Shown: in pieces, positions 27,310-37,675 of the stretch | Layout of the letters: every line of letters starts with the position of its first letter | How positions within the stretch are numbered: the stretch's first letter is position 1 | Assembly (NCBI RefSeq): GCF_000230835.1 | Contig: NZ_CM001240.1 | Location: 2,240,501 to 2,304,500, forward strand | Origin: Clostridium sp. DL-VIII | Lineage (GTDB): Bacteria; Bacillota; Clostridia; Clostridiales; Clostridiaceae | Direction: 5' to 3' | DNA: 64,000 bases | Notes under the pieces: generated by a model | What the model was told of the DNA's origin: nothing | What the model saw: only the letters and a program-made list of their open reading frames with translations | The model's database searches: none | Translations under genes and position numbers: made by a program

Positions 27310-27347
27310 GTTACTTTTTAAGTGCTATAGTACTTTTGGGTACTTAA
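27310..27347. promoter_or_regulatory. HxlR-type operator candidate next to its regulator gene
   Basis: Block GTTACTTTTTAAGTGCTATA continuing to GGGTACTTA, with the dyad AAGTGC-TATA-GTACTT. It aligns to 26251-26288. It lies between the divergent HxlR and GNAT genes; the remainder of this gap holds no gene. Confidence 0.45.
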
Positions 27348-27580
27348 TTATAATAGTATACTATTGAACTTATTATATAGCAACGTTCTTTGGAAATCTA
27401 ATAATATTTATAGTATAGCTATAATTAATTAGTTAGTTATGGCTTTTACTATGTATTATTGATATAAGAAACTTTTGTTATTTAACAATGAATTGGTGTT
27501 GACTCTGCCCTGAGGGAAGGATTTAAAATAAATTTAAATGGAAAAGATAATTATTTTATTAACTTTGGAGGCTGATAAAA

Positions 27581-27988
27581 GTGATAAATGGATATTGTAT
27601 TAGTAAAGATAAATCTAGATTACAGATTGAGAGGATAAAGGATTTACTAAAGCAAACATATTGGGCATGTGACCGTGCAGAAAAAACAATAGTTAAATCA
27701 ATTGAAAATTCGGTATGCTATGGGGTATTTGATAGCCATAATAATCAGGTTGGATTCGCCAGAGTTATTACAGATTATGCCACAGCTTATTATCTTTGCG
27801 ATGTAATTATTGACAAGGAGCATAGAGGACAAGGTTTAGGAAAGTCAATGATAGAATTCATTGCAAAAGATGATGATCTGAAAAATTTGCATGGACTTTT
27901 GCTTACTAAAAATGCACATGGATTGTATGAAAAATATGGATTTGAAAGAAATGCTGAAAAATTCATGCATAAAATTGCTGTATTATAA
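27581..27988 (+). CDS. GNAT-family acetyltransferase
   Basis: A 135-aa N-acetyltransferase with the acetyl-CoA loop RGQGLGKSMIEF (about 85-96), strand YYLCDVIIDKEH before it and GLYEKYGFERN near the end. Start is GTG at 27581, with TTTGGAGG ten bases upstream. The acceptor substrate is unknown. It is separated from the GH1 gene by a bidirectional hairpin. Confidence 0.82.
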   Translation: MINGYCISKDKSRLQIERIKDLLKQTYWACDRAEKTIVKSIENSVCYGVFDSHNNQVGFARVITDYATAYYLCDVIIDKEHRGQGLGKSMIEFIAKDDDLKNLHGLLLTKNAHGLYEKYGFERNAEKFMHKIAVL

Positions 27989-28020
27989 TAACTATATGTA
28001 TTTATAGTTAGCTCACATGT

Positions 28021-28130
28021 GTTAAATTATATAAATGAAATAAAATAATCCTGAAGAGAAAAGCCTCTCCAGGATTATTTTATTTCAAATTCAAGCTGTA
28101 TTGGTCTTGTATTAAGATACTATTCGTATT
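28021..28130. repeat. Dispersed repeat B, copy 1, containing a bidirectional terminator
   Basis: About 110 bases related to 51976-52090. The core is a long hairpin at 28036-28087: AAATAAAATAATCCTG paired with its complement, which acts as terminator for the convergent GNAT and GH1 genes. After the hairpin the conserved tail continues (TCAAGCTGTAT..GG.TTGTAT), so similarity is wider than a simple terminator. Confidence 0.6.
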
Positions 28131-28180
28131 CCATTAGGAGGTAAAAGAACAATTAAAGATATAGATCTTAGACTTTAATT

Positions 28181-29647
<1,467 letters not shown>

Positions 29648-29840
29648 TTAAATTAATAACAGCAATACACAATCTATAGTACTATAATTAAAAGTATATA
29701 TACTATGTATTGACAAAAGCTGATACATAACTTAATCATAAAATTTTCTCATATTAGAAACTATTAATATTCTAAGTATAAGATAATTTTATATTATCAT
29801 TCCTAGCCTCCAATCAAATTATATTATGAATTAAAGTATA

Positions 29841-29898
29841 AAAACCCCAATTAATCAAAAGAGATTAATTAATATCTCTTCTCATTAATTGAGGTTTC
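29841..29898 (-). terminator. Leader terminator of the GH1 gene
   Basis: On the minus strand AACCTCAATTAAT pairs with ATTAATTGGGGTT around an inner AGAGATATTAATTAATCTCT stem, followed by TTTT. Its ascending arm overlaps the end of the RAT element, so the two structures are mutually exclusive. Confidence 0.75.
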
Positions 29899-29923
29899 GC
29901 CTGATCAAATCAGTAACAATCCT
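29892..29923 (-). promoter_or_regulatory. Ribonucleic antiterminator (RAT) for a LicT/BglG-type protein
   Basis: The minus strand carries AGGATTGTTACTGATTTGAT followed by CAGGCGAAACCT, 32 nt in all. This is very close to the RAT of bgl/lic leaders (GGATTGTTACTG...CAGGCAAAACC). Binding of the antiterminator would prevent the overlapping terminator from forming and allow GH1 transcription. Confidence 0.8.
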
Positions 29924-30520
29924 GACAATTGTATAAATATTGTAATTCGATGATAACGTTTATACAATTAAATGTCAACAATTTTATTTTAATTTTCTTA
30001 AATATTTTTGGGCATTCAAATAAGTTACCCAGCTTCAAATTTTATAAAAACAAGTAGAGTTAATGGCTAAAAGAGTGGCAAGGATTTATGGTAGTTCTCC
30101 ATGTGTTAATAAATTTGAATTAGATGAAAAAATATCGAAGTTCTATGTACCATATTTATTCTTAAGAATATTACCATAGGAGAATATATATTCTACAACA
30201 TATTACCATATATATTCTGAAGAATATGCGCCTAAAATGCGGGATGAGAGTGCTTTGATAAAAAACAAATAGCTATTATAATTAGAAATTCTACTTTTGA
30301 AGATGAGCTTAAGTGTTAAGTATTAATAAAGAGTTTACAAAAGAATAGAAACAACTATAATACAAGTAAGGGAATAACAGTAATAAGCATTACTGTTATG
30401 TACAATATTAATCATAATACATCGAATTTGCAATAAGCGCAAGTATTATAAAGTTAAACAGGCTAAATCGGCACTCTTTCATTTTTATATGTGCCGACGA
30501 TAGTCGTAAGGGGGGCTAAG
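29924..30520. other. Gene-free gap between the GH1 leader and the LysR gene
   Basis: No credible gene. A 37-codon frame from 30063 (MAKRVARIYGSSPCV) has no ribosome site and no recognised relatives. At 30374-30399 there is a perfect hairpin ATAACAGTAA / TTACTGTTAT without a T-run. The GH1 promoter should lie just beyond 29923 and the LysR promoter before 30500. Confidence 0.4.
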
Positions 30521-31393
30521 ATGGATATTAAAAAATACGAATTGTTTGTAGATGTTGCAGAAACTGGAAGTTTTACAAAAAGCGCTGAGAGAATAGGATA
30601 TACCCAGTCAGGAGTTAGTCATTTGCTTAAGAGTCTTGAAAGTGAAATTGGTTTAGCTCTATTTATTCGATCTAAGAAAGGTGTTACATTAACCCATAGT
30701 GGTGAAATTTTACTTCCACTTATCAGAGGTCTTTTATCCAGCAATGAGTATGTTGAAGAGACAATTCAGGATATTAAAGGCTACGAAATTGGTAAAATTA
30801 AGATTGGAACTTTTACAAGTGTCGCAATTAGTTGGCTACCGCAGATTATATATCTTTTTGAAAAAAAATATCCCAAAATTGAAATAAGCATCAAAGAGGG
30901 TGGAACAGATGATGTAGAGCAGTGGATTGATGACAATACAATAGATATAGGTTTTTTAAGTGAACGTCATATTAATAAAATGGAGTTTATTCCTTTGTAC
31001 GAAGATCCGCTAGTTGCAATACTGCCACTTAATCATAAATTTAGTAAAAATAAATCGGTTCAAATTGAAGAATTTAATGACAAGCCATTCATAATATCTA
31101 CAATAGGAACTGATTATGATATTCATAATGCATTAACAGATGCAGCAGTAAAACCATTTATGAAGTACTCCTGTACTGATGATCATGCGATTATATCTAT
31201 GGTTGCAAATAATCTAGGAATTAGTATATTGCCAGAGTTGATTGCAAGAGACTATAAAAATATAATAGCTATGAGACCATTAAATCCATATTATTGCAGA
31301 AAACTTGGGATCGCATATAAATTAAATGATATGCTTACACCATCTGTCAAAAAATTCATAGAATTTGCCAAAGACTATATAACAAATCAGTAA
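30521..31393 (+). CDS. LysR-family transcriptional regulator
   Basis: A 290-aa LysR protein. The N-terminal HTH is FVDVAETGSFTKSAERIGYT followed by QSGVSHLLKSLE; the effector domain begins near 90 (IGKIKIGTFTSVAISWLP). Start ATG 30521 follows GGGGGG; a longer GTG frame from 30491 is less likely. It lies directly upstream of the D-proline reductase cluster and in the same direction, separated by a terminator-like hairpin. A role in controlling that cluster is plausible; in C. difficile the known regulator (PrdR) is of a different, sigma-54 type. Confidence 0.87.
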   Translation: MDIKKYELFVDVAETGSFTKSAERIGYTQSGVSHLLKSLESEIGLALFIRSKKGVTLTHSGEILLPLIRGLLSSNEYVEETIQDIKGYEIGKIKIGTFTSVAISWLPQIIYLFEKKYPKIEISIKEGGTDDVEQWIDDNTIDIGFLSERHINKMEFIPLYEDPLVAILPLNHKFSKNKSVQIEEFNDKPFIISTIGTDYDIHNALTDAAVKPFMKYSCTDDHAIISMVANNLGISILPELIARDYKNIIAMRPLNPYYCRKLGIAYKLNDMLTPSVKKFIEFAKDYITNQ

Positions 31394-31429
31394 ATTTTAA
31401 TATAAGGCACAATCAAATAAAGTTAGATG

Positions 31430-31475
31430 ACTGGGTACTTTTTATTTTAGCTAAGTACGCAGTTATTTTTTATTC
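31430..31475 (+). terminator. Terminator after the LysR gene
   Basis: Stem ACTGGGTACTT / AAGTACGCAGT with one mismatch and a 12-base A/T loop, then ATTTTTTATTC. It should isolate lysR from the prd operon. Confidence 0.6.
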
Positions 31476-31580
31476 TTTAGGAATTTATAGAATTCTATAA
31501 CTTGAGCAAAGTCATGAGGGTAGCGAATTTTCTTAAAATAAACATGACAATTACTAATCAATAACAGAACAAAAAGTCGC

Positions 31581-31609
31581 TTTACTAATTAAATATGCTG
31601 CCGTATACT
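31581..31609 (+). promoter_or_regulatory. Candidate promoter of the prd operon
   Basis: TTTACT, a 17-base spacer, and TATACT, ending 61 bases before the prdC start. I saw no sigma-54 type GG-N10-GC element here. Confidence 0.4.
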
Positions 31610-31670
31610 GAATTCATAACCAGGAAGACAAAGAAACATCAAGCAATATTGACGTAGATAGGAGGTTATA

Positions 31671-32978
31671 ATGAGACATATTTATGAATATTTGTTGAAA
31701 CAACACATTGGTGAACAAGTTGTTTCCGCAGTTGTCAAAGGTGACAACGTAAAGCGGGGACAACTTGTTTCTTTTCAAAGGGAAAATTCACTTGGGGCAA
31801 ATATATATGCAAGTGTATCTGGAAGAGTCTGTGAAGTCTCAGATAGTAGTATATTTATTCTAGCAGATGAAAAGCAGAGCACTGATTATATTCCTCTAAC
31901 ACAATCAACTCCTCTGGAACTGATAAAAGAAGCAGGTATTGTAGGCGCTGGAGGTGCAGGATTCCCTACTTATGCTAAATTATCCAAACCGTTCAAGAAA
32001 AATGGAACAGTTGTGATAAATGCAGCAGAATGTGAACCAATACTTTCACATAATATAGGGAAAATAGAAAAGAAACCAAAGCAATTACTGAGGGGCTTAG
32101 AAATTGCTATGGAAGTTTCTAATGCATCGTCAGGAGTCATTGCAATTAAAGAATACCAAAGCGTGGCAATCAAAAAGCTGGAAGAAGCAAATACAAACAG
32201 TAATATACATATTGTAACCCTAGATGATATTTATCCTATGGGTGAAGAAAGAGCTATTATTCGAGAAGTATTTGGGAAGCTGTTGCCAGTTAATTCACTT
32301 CCGCTGGAGGCAGATGCAATTGTAATTAATGCAGAAACAGCATGCAGAATTCAAGAGGCTGTTGATGAGAAAAAACCCTTTATTGACAAAGATCTTACGG
32401 TAGCTGGAAAAATCGCAGATAATTCAAATGACAAACTTATTCAAGTTTTTTATGATGTTCCACTAGGAATAAAGGTTTCAGATGTATTTGAGATGGCAGG
32501 CGGTGTTTCTAAAGACTACGGTGAATTAATAATGGGTGGACCATTTACTGGCAAGAGAACAACAATGGATTCTCCAATTGTCAAAACTACAGGTGGTCTG
32601 ATAGCTTCAGAATGTTTCATAAAGGGTCCATCAAAGATAGGGATTTTGGTATGTGCATGTGGCGCTGATAAAGACCGTTTATGTGAGATAGCAGAAAGTA
32701 TGGGTTCACAGGTAGCCGGAGTTGAATATTGTAAACAGGCTATCAAAGTAAATGGAAGCAGGAAATGTGAAAACCCTGGAAAATGCCCAGGACAGGTACA
32801 AAAGGTAATGGCATTAAAAAAGAGTGGAGCAGAAGCGGTTTTAATAAGTAATTGTACAGATTGTTCTAATACAGTTATGTCATGTGCACCCAAATTAGGG
32901 CTTCCAGTATACCACTGTACGGATGGTGCGCTTAGGGCTGTTAACCATAAATTAATAAGAAAATTTAATAAAAGCTAG
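31671..32978 (+). CDS. prdC: PrdC, RnfC-like electron-transfer protein of D-proline reductase
   Basis: A 435-aa protein related to the RnfC subunit of the Rnf complex. An N-terminal biotinyl-like fold (SGRVCEVSDSS) is followed by the nucleotide/flavin region GAGGAGFPTYAKLS, VINAAECEP and MGEERAII, then a Cys-rich end (ILVCACGADK, NPGKCPGQVQK, NCTDCSNTVMSC). It is thought to supply electrons from NADH to the PrdAB reductase. Homologs in C. difficile and C. sticklandii can contain Sec; here all candidate positions are Cys codons. AGGAGG precedes the ATG. First gene of the cluster. Confidence 0.88.
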   Translation: MRHIYEYLLKQHIGEQVVSAVVKGDNVKRGQLVSFQRENSLGANIYASVSGRVCEVSDSSIFILADEKQSTDYIPLTQSTPLELIKEAGIVGAGGAGFPTYAKLSKPFKKNGTVVINAAECEPILSHNIGKIEKKPKQLLRGLEIAMEVSNASSGVIAIKEYQSVAIKKLEEANTNSNIHIVTLDDIYPMGEERAIIREVFGKLLPVNSLPLEADAIVINAETACRIQEAVDEKKPFIDKDLTVAGKIADNSNDKLIQVFYDVPLGIKVSDVFEMAGGVSKDYGELIMGGPFTGKRTTMDSPIVKTTGGLIASECFIKGPSKIGILVCACGADKDRLCEIAESMGSQVAGVEYCKQAIKVNGSRKCENPGKCPGQVQKVMALKKSGAEAVLISNCTDCSNTVMSCAPKLGLPVYHCTDGALRAVNHKLIRKFNKS

Positions 32979-32989
32979 GGGGAAACGAT

Positions 32990-34786
32990 ATGTCTATTAC
33001 AAATGAAACATTAAAACTTCATATGAAAGATCCTGCTATTTTTTGTTGCAGGAGACAAAAGGGACTTGTAATAAGTGCTGCAGATTTAGAAGATCCAACA
33101 TTATTTGATGATATGGAAGAGGCTGGATTATTAACCCTTAGTCCAGATGGTCTTAAGATTGAACAAGTCTTAGGAAGTACGCTTATTAAAGATGTTGAGG
33201 CATTAACACCTATTACAACTGATGTGTTAGACAAAATAAACGATACTGCGCCAGTAAAAAATGATGCATCAAAAAACATGGTTAAGGAAGATAAAGATGA
33301 TTTGCTAAAAAAGATAGTTCATACGACAACAGGAGGGAATGGAATGATTCATATTGAGATTGAAAAGGCAGAAAATATCACAGGATTAAAATTAGATATT
33401 CCTGTATTTGCCGGGGGAAGTAATATAGAAGAAGTTGCTGCACCTACTATACCAAAAGCAGTAGCAGGAGAAAAGAAATCAATTAGAACTCTTGTGAAGA
33501 AACATATGAAAATCACAGATGTTGAAATAGGAGAAAAGACATTTATAAAAGATGGAAAGATCAGCATAGATAAGAATATTGTAGAGAAAGCAGTGAAAGA
33601 AGATCCTTTATGTAAGAGTATAAAACTTGATGTTATATATCCAGATAAGCGTCATGTTTACACTGAAACAATTATGGATGTCTGCCCAATTGCTACAAAA
33701 GTGGAAGGTGAACTTGGAGAAGGTATTACTAAGGTTGCAGATGGAGTTGTATTCATGTTAACAGGTGTTGATGAAGAAGGAGTTCAGGTTCATGAGTTTG
33801 GTTCATCTGAAGGATATCTTGATGAAAAGATGTATTTTGGTCATCCTGGATGTGCAGATGAAAATGATATTATCATTCGATGTCATGTTGTTATACAAAA
33901 AAATACAGGAATGACTCGTCCAGGTCCATTTTCAGCACATAAGTGTCAGGATTATATTATTCAGGCAGTCCGCGATGAGCTTAAGAATTATGATGGAGAA
34001 GTATTGCATGAGGAAGTATGTGAAGATGTAAGACGTAGTGGAAATCCTCGTGTTGTACTTGTTAAAGAGATTATGGGACAAGGAGCCATGCATGATAATG
34101 TAATTTGTCCTACAGAACCTTGTGGAATTCTAGGAGGCCAAAAGAATGTTGATTGTGGTAATGTACCAATTATGCTTACACCAAATCAAGTAAGAGATGG
34201 TTCAATACATGCATTAACATGTATAGGACCGGCTACTAAGGAAATGACACGTCATTATATTCGTGAACCTTTAGTAGAAGGATTGGCAGCTGATGATGAG
34301 TTTGATCTTATCGGAGTTGTATTTGTTGGCTCCCCTCAGGTAAATGATGAGAAAATGTGGGTATCAGAGAGATTAGGTTCTCTTCTTGAATCTTTAGATA
34401 TAGATGGTTGTATTATAACAACAGAGGGATTTGGTAATAATCACATTGACTTTATACAGCATATTGAACAGGCTGGAAAGAGAGATATACCAGTAGTAGG
34501 AGTATCATTCTGTGCATATCAGGGCCAGCTAGTAGTTGGTAATAAATATGCAACAGCAATGGTTGAAGAAAATATGGATATGGGAGGATTTGAAAATAAT
34601 GTAGCTGGATGCTCATGTGTAACAAAAGAAGTTGCAGCCCGTGCAATTCAAATGTTGAAAAACAAGATGGCAGGTGTGGATATTAAGCCGGCATCAAAAA
34701 AATGGAGTAACGACATTATTAATGCCAATAATAAGCTTTTAGGACTTTCAGAAACAAAATTGGTTGATAATGGAACACTACATTGA
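32990..34786 (+). CDS. prdA: PrdA, D-proline reductase proprotein
   Basis: A 598-aa precursor that is cleaved into two subunits, the smaller of which starts with a pyruvoyl group made from an internal Cys. The likely cleavage residue is C411 in HALTCIGPATKE, consistent with the Cys at about 420 reported for C. sticklandii; the exact residue is my inference. Other Cys-rich signatures: IFCCRRQKG at the start, CPTEPCGILGGQ and GCSC near the end. With PrdB it opens D-proline reductively to 5-aminovalerate. It starts 11 bases after prdC and overlaps the next gene at TGATG. Confidence 0.93.
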   Translation: MSITNETLKLHMKDPAIFCCRRQKGLVISAADLEDPTLFDDMEEAGLLTLSPDGLKIEQVLGSTLIKDVEALTPITTDVLDKINDTAPVKNDASKNMVKEDKDDLLKKIVHTTTGGNGMIHIEIEKAENITGLKLDIPVFAGGSNIEEVAAPTIPKAVAGEKKSIRTLVKKHMKITDVEIGEKTFIKDGKISIDKNIVEKAVKEDPLCKSIKLDVIYPDKRHVYTETIMDVCPIATKVEGELGEGITKVADGVVFMLTGVDEEGVQVHEFGSSEGYLDEKMYFGHPGCADENDIIIRCHVVIQKNTGMTRPGPFSAHKCQDYIIQAVRDELKNYDGEVLHEEVCEDVRRSGNPRVVLVKEIMGQGAMHDNVICPTEPCGILGGQKNVDCGNVPIMLTPNQVRDGSIHALTCIGPATKEMTRHYIREPLVEGLAADDEFDLIGVVFVGSPQVNDEKMWVSERLGSLLESLDIDGCIITTEGFGNNHIDFIQHIEQAGKRDIPVVGVSFCAYQGQLVVGNKYATAMVEENMDMGGFENNVAGCSCVTKEVAARAIQMLKNKMAGVDIKPASKKWSNDIINANNKLLGLSETKLVDNGTLH

Positions 34787-35199
34787 TGGATTATATAATC
34801 AACCCAATTAAAATGGGAGGGCTTGTAAAAAAGGTATCGGATAACCAGATAAAAGTCCATTTGCACGGGAGGCTTGGAGTTATTTCTATTCCAAAACATC
34901 TGGTAATACCCTGCGATAATTTGCAAGAAGGCCTAGAAACAGAATTTTATTTTAGTTATATACAGGTAGTTGAAGATCCGTATGATTATGATTCATCGGA
35001 TATGATTACAGATCATGAAATAAGTCCATGCCTGCTTGGAGGAAAGATTTCAGAGGTAAATGATACAGCAGTAAAAGTAGAAATTATAAATCAATTGGGA
35101 ACTATTGCAGTGCCAAGGCGCTGGGTATTTACACCTGTACCGCTAAAAGAAGGTCAGAATATAGAATTTTATTTCAGCTGTATGCAGGTAAGTAGGTAA
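34786..35199 (+). CDS. Small prd-cluster protein with two repeated domains (CBO2463/CBO2479-like)
   Basis: A 137-aa protein made of two homologous halves of about 65 residues. Half 1 has MGGLVKKVSDNQIKVHL, LGVISIP and EFYFSYIQV; half 2 has LLGGKISEVNDTAVKV, LGTIAVP and EFYFSCMQV. Each looks like a small beta-barrel. I recall related proteins in clostridial proline reductase regions named after C. botulinum loci. Its ATG overlaps the prdA stop (TGATG), so translation is coupled; no separate ribosome site is needed. It sits where C. difficile has prdD/prdE genes but is not obviously one of them. Function unknown. Confidence 0.72.
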   Translation: MDYIINPIKMGGLVKKVSDNQIKVHLHGRLGVISIPKHLVIPCDNLQEGLETEFYFSYIQVVEDPYDYDSSDMITDHEISPCLLGGKISEVNDTAVKVEIINQLGTIAVPRRWVFTPVPLKEGQNIEFYFSCMQVSR

Positions 35200-35238
35200 G
35201 AAAAACATCCCACTTGAATCAATATAGGAGGTAGAATT

Positions 35239-35964
35239 ATGAGTTTAACAACAGTAGAAGGAATGCAGTCAGAAATTTTTGTACCAATTACACCTAAACC
35301 GGTGTTTACAGAGTTAAAAAAGCCATTAAGTGAATGTAAGGTAGCATTTATTACAGCAGGAGGAATACACATCAAAAGTCAGGTGCCATTTAATACTTCA
35401 GGTGATTTTTCTTACAGAACTATTCCGTTTGAGATTCCATCAGATCAGTTAATGGTAACACATGGAGGTTTTGATAATTCTGATATTAATAAAGATGTAA
35501 ATGCAATGTTTCCAATTGATCGTCTTCATGAACTTGTAGATGAAGGCTTTATAGGATCACTTTCGACAGAGACATACACATTCATGGGTGGTGGTGGAAA
35601 TGTTGAGAAATTTAAGAATGAGACAGGCCCAGAGATTGCCAAGAAATTAAAGGAGCAAGGAGTAGACATAGTACTTTGTACTGGTGGTTGTGGAACCTGC
35701 CACAGATCAGCAACTATCGTTACAAGATGTTGTGAAGCTGAGGGTATGAGCTGCGTAGTTATAGCAGCACTTCCTCCGATTGCAAAGCAGCAGGGAGCAC
35801 CTAGAATTACAGCTCCACATGTACCAATTGGGTCTAATGCAGGAGAACCTAACAATATTCCACAACAAACAGCAATTATAAAAGAATCTTTGGAGTGGGT
35901 TCGTGATTGTCCAAGTTACAATGCTATAAAAGTACTTCCATATGAATACAGACATAATGTATAA
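35239..35964 (+). CDS. prdB: PrdB, D-proline reductase catalytic subunit, Cys form
   Basis: A 241-aa subunit related to the GrdB-type reductases. The catalytic segment reads LCTGGCGTCHRSAT, with C151 encoded by TGT at 35689-35691. In C. sticklandii and C. difficile this position is selenocysteine (UGA). C154 supplies the partner thiol. The frame is full length, so this is a natural Cys version rather than a truncated annotation. AGGAGG precedes the ATG. It acts with processed PrdA. Confidence 0.92.
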   Translation: MSLTTVEGMQSEIFVPITPKPVFTELKKPLSECKVAFITAGGIHIKSQVPFNTSGDFSYRTIPFEIPSDQLMVTHGGFDNSDINKDVNAMFPIDRLHELVDEGFIGSLSTETYTFMGGGGNVEKFKNETGPEIAKKLKEQGVDIVLCTGGCGTCHRSATIVTRCCEAEGMSCVVIAALPPIAKQQGAPRITAPHVPIGSNAGEPNNIPQQTAIIKESLEWVRDCPSYNAIKVLPYEYRHNV

Positions 35965-36034
35965 ATTAAAGTTATAATAATTGCATTTTTTAAGCACCTT
36001 AACAGCCAAATGTTTTGATGCTCACTTGTAATAT

Positions 36035-36062
36035 ATCTTATGTGGGATGACTCACATAAGAT
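36035..36062. promoter_or_regulatory. Hairpin between prdB and the aminotransferase gene
   Basis: Perfect 10-bp inverted repeat ATCTTATGTG / CACATAAGAT with an 8-base loop and no T-run. It may be an mRNA processing or stability element that sets different levels of the two genes. Confidence 0.45.
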
Positions 36063-36107
36063 GCAAAGCATAAGTGATAATAAAAAAAATATTAGGAGGC
36101 TATAATA

Positions 36108-37319
36108 ATGAGATTAAAGGATTTAGGATTAAGTGCACAGGATATTAAAGATAAAGTCAACAAATATATGATAGAGACATATGAGCGTTTTGACTTTTTG
36201 GCAGAAACAGCCAAAGATCAGTATATATATGATGAAAACGGAACTGCATATTTAGATTTTTATGCTGGTATTGCAGTAAACTCTGCTGGAAGTTGTAATG
36301 AAAAAGTAGTGGAAGCAGTAAAAGATCAAGTATCAGATATTATGCATACATTTAATTATCCATATACTATTCCACAAGCACTTTTGGCGGAAAAAGTATG
36401 TACAACTATTGGAATGGATAAGATATTTTATCAGAATTCAGGTACAGAAGCCAATGAAGCTATGATTAAGATGGCTCGTAAATATGGAGTCGAAAAATAT
36501 GGTCCTAAAAAATATAATATCGTAACTGCAAAAATGGGATTCCATGGAAGAACATTTGGTGCAATGTCAGCCACAGGTCAGCCTGATAATGGATGCCAGA
36601 TTGGTTTTGGTCCTATGACAGATGGTTTTACATATGCAGAGTATAATAACCTTCAGTCATTTAAGGATGCATGTAGTGAAAATACAATAGCTATTATGAT
36701 TGAACCTGTTCAGGGAGAAGGTGGTGTTCATCCAGCAACACAGGAATTTATGAAAGGATTAAGAGAATTCTGTAATGAACATGAAATGCTTCTTTTAATT
36801 GATGAGGTTCAGACAGGATGGTGCAGAACTGGTAAGTTCATGTCGTTTATGCATTATGGTATCAAACCAGATATTATATCTATGGCTAAAGCTCTTGGGG
36901 GTGGTATGCCAATTGGTGCTATATGCGCATCCAAAGAAGTTGCAAAAGCATTTACTTCTGGTTCACATGGTACGACATTTGGTGGTAATCCTGTTTCGTG
37001 TGCAGCAGCTTTAGCTGAAGTGAACGAACTTATTGATAGAGATCTTGCAGGTAATGCAGAAAAAATGGGTGCTTATTTTATGGAAAAATTAAGCAAACTG
37101 CCACACGTCAAAGAGGTAAGAGGTCAGGGACTTTTGATTGGGGTTGAATTTGATGAAAGTATAAGTGGTGTTGATGTTAAACATGCATGTTTTGACAGAA
37201 AGCTGCTCATTACTGCAATTGGTGCTCATATTATTCGTATGATTCCTCCGCTTATTATTTCAGAGAAAGACTGCGATAAGGCTGTTCAAATAATTAAAGA
37301 AGCAGTTGAATCTTTATAA
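36108..37319 (+). CDS. Class-III aminotransferase (ornithine/acetylornithine type)
   Basis: A 403-aa PLP enzyme: YQNSGTEANEAMIKMARK, PLP-binding D222 (IDEVQTGWCRTG) and Schiff-base K251 (SMAKALGGGMPIG). It is closest in pattern to ArgD/ornithine aminotransferase. In a proline reductase cluster an ornithine delta-aminotransferase would yield pyrroline-5-carboxylate and hence proline, but 5-aminovalerate transamination (the product of PrdAB) is an equally reasonable job. AGGAGG precedes the ATG. A related C-terminal fragment survives at 13735-13992. Confidence 0.88.
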   Translation: MRLKDLGLSAQDIKDKVNKYMIETYERFDFLAETAKDQYIYDENGTAYLDFYAGIAVNSAGSCNEKVVEAVKDQVSDIMHTFNYPYTIPQALLAEKVCTTIGMDKIFYQNSGTEANEAMIKMARKYGVEKYGPKKYNIVTAKMGFHGRTFGAMSATGQPDNGCQIGFGPMTDGFTYAEYNNLQSFKDACSENTIAIMIEPVQGEGGVHPATQEFMKGLREFCNEHEMLLLIDEVQTGWCRTGKFMSFMHYGIKPDIISMAKALGGGMPIGAICASKEVAKAFTSGSHGTTFGGNPVSCAAALAEVNELIDRDLAGNAEKMGAYFMEKLSKLPHVKEVRGQGLLIGVEFDESISGVDVKHACFDRKLLITAIGAHIIRMIPPLIISEKDCDKAVQIIKEAVESL

Positions 37320-37391
37320 AATAATAGTTGCGCAGACCTTTTAATATATTGTAGTTGCAGGAATGGGGTATATTATGAATGAGTTTGATTT

Positions 37392-37592
37392 TCTGCAGGT
37401 ATTGCATTTTCATTTGCAAGATTAGGAAATGTTCATGCTATGAGTCATCCGGTGAGTGCATTTTTTAATGTGCCTCATGGAGTCGCTAATGCAATAGTAC
37501 TTCCAACAATTATAGAGTATAATGCACTTGCTGATAACGGTGAATATTATAAAATATATAATTATAGAGAAATGCTGGTTAAGGTGTCATGA
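37392..37592 (+). pseudogene. Iron-containing alcohol dehydrogenase remnant
   Basis: The frame reads SAGIAFSFARLGNVHAMSHP, then VSAFFNVPHGVANAIVLP and IIEYNA. This is the metal-binding segment of group III Fe-dependent alcohol dehydrogenases (GxxHAMxH...PHG). About 65 codons remain, with no start and a stop after a short unrelated tail. The rest of the 37320-37675 gap has no gene. Confidence 0.75.
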
Positions 37593-37675
37593 CAAAATTT
37601 AATGATATATATAATAAAATATCAGTTTACAAAAGAGGAAATATATGAGTATAATGCATATATATAATAAAATAT

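Noticed and set aside
28036..28087. Possible riboswitch between GNAT and GH1 genes
   Set aside because: It is a simple long hairpin between convergent genes and recurs as part of repeat B; terminator function explains it.
30063..30176. 37-codon frame MAKRVARIYGSSPCV
   Set aside because: No ribosome site, no relatives recognised, and A/T-rich repeats follow; not supported as a gene.
31476..31670. Sigma-54 promoter for the prd operon, as with PrdR in C. difficile
   Set aside because: No GG-N10-GC element seen and no sigma-54 activator gene in the window.
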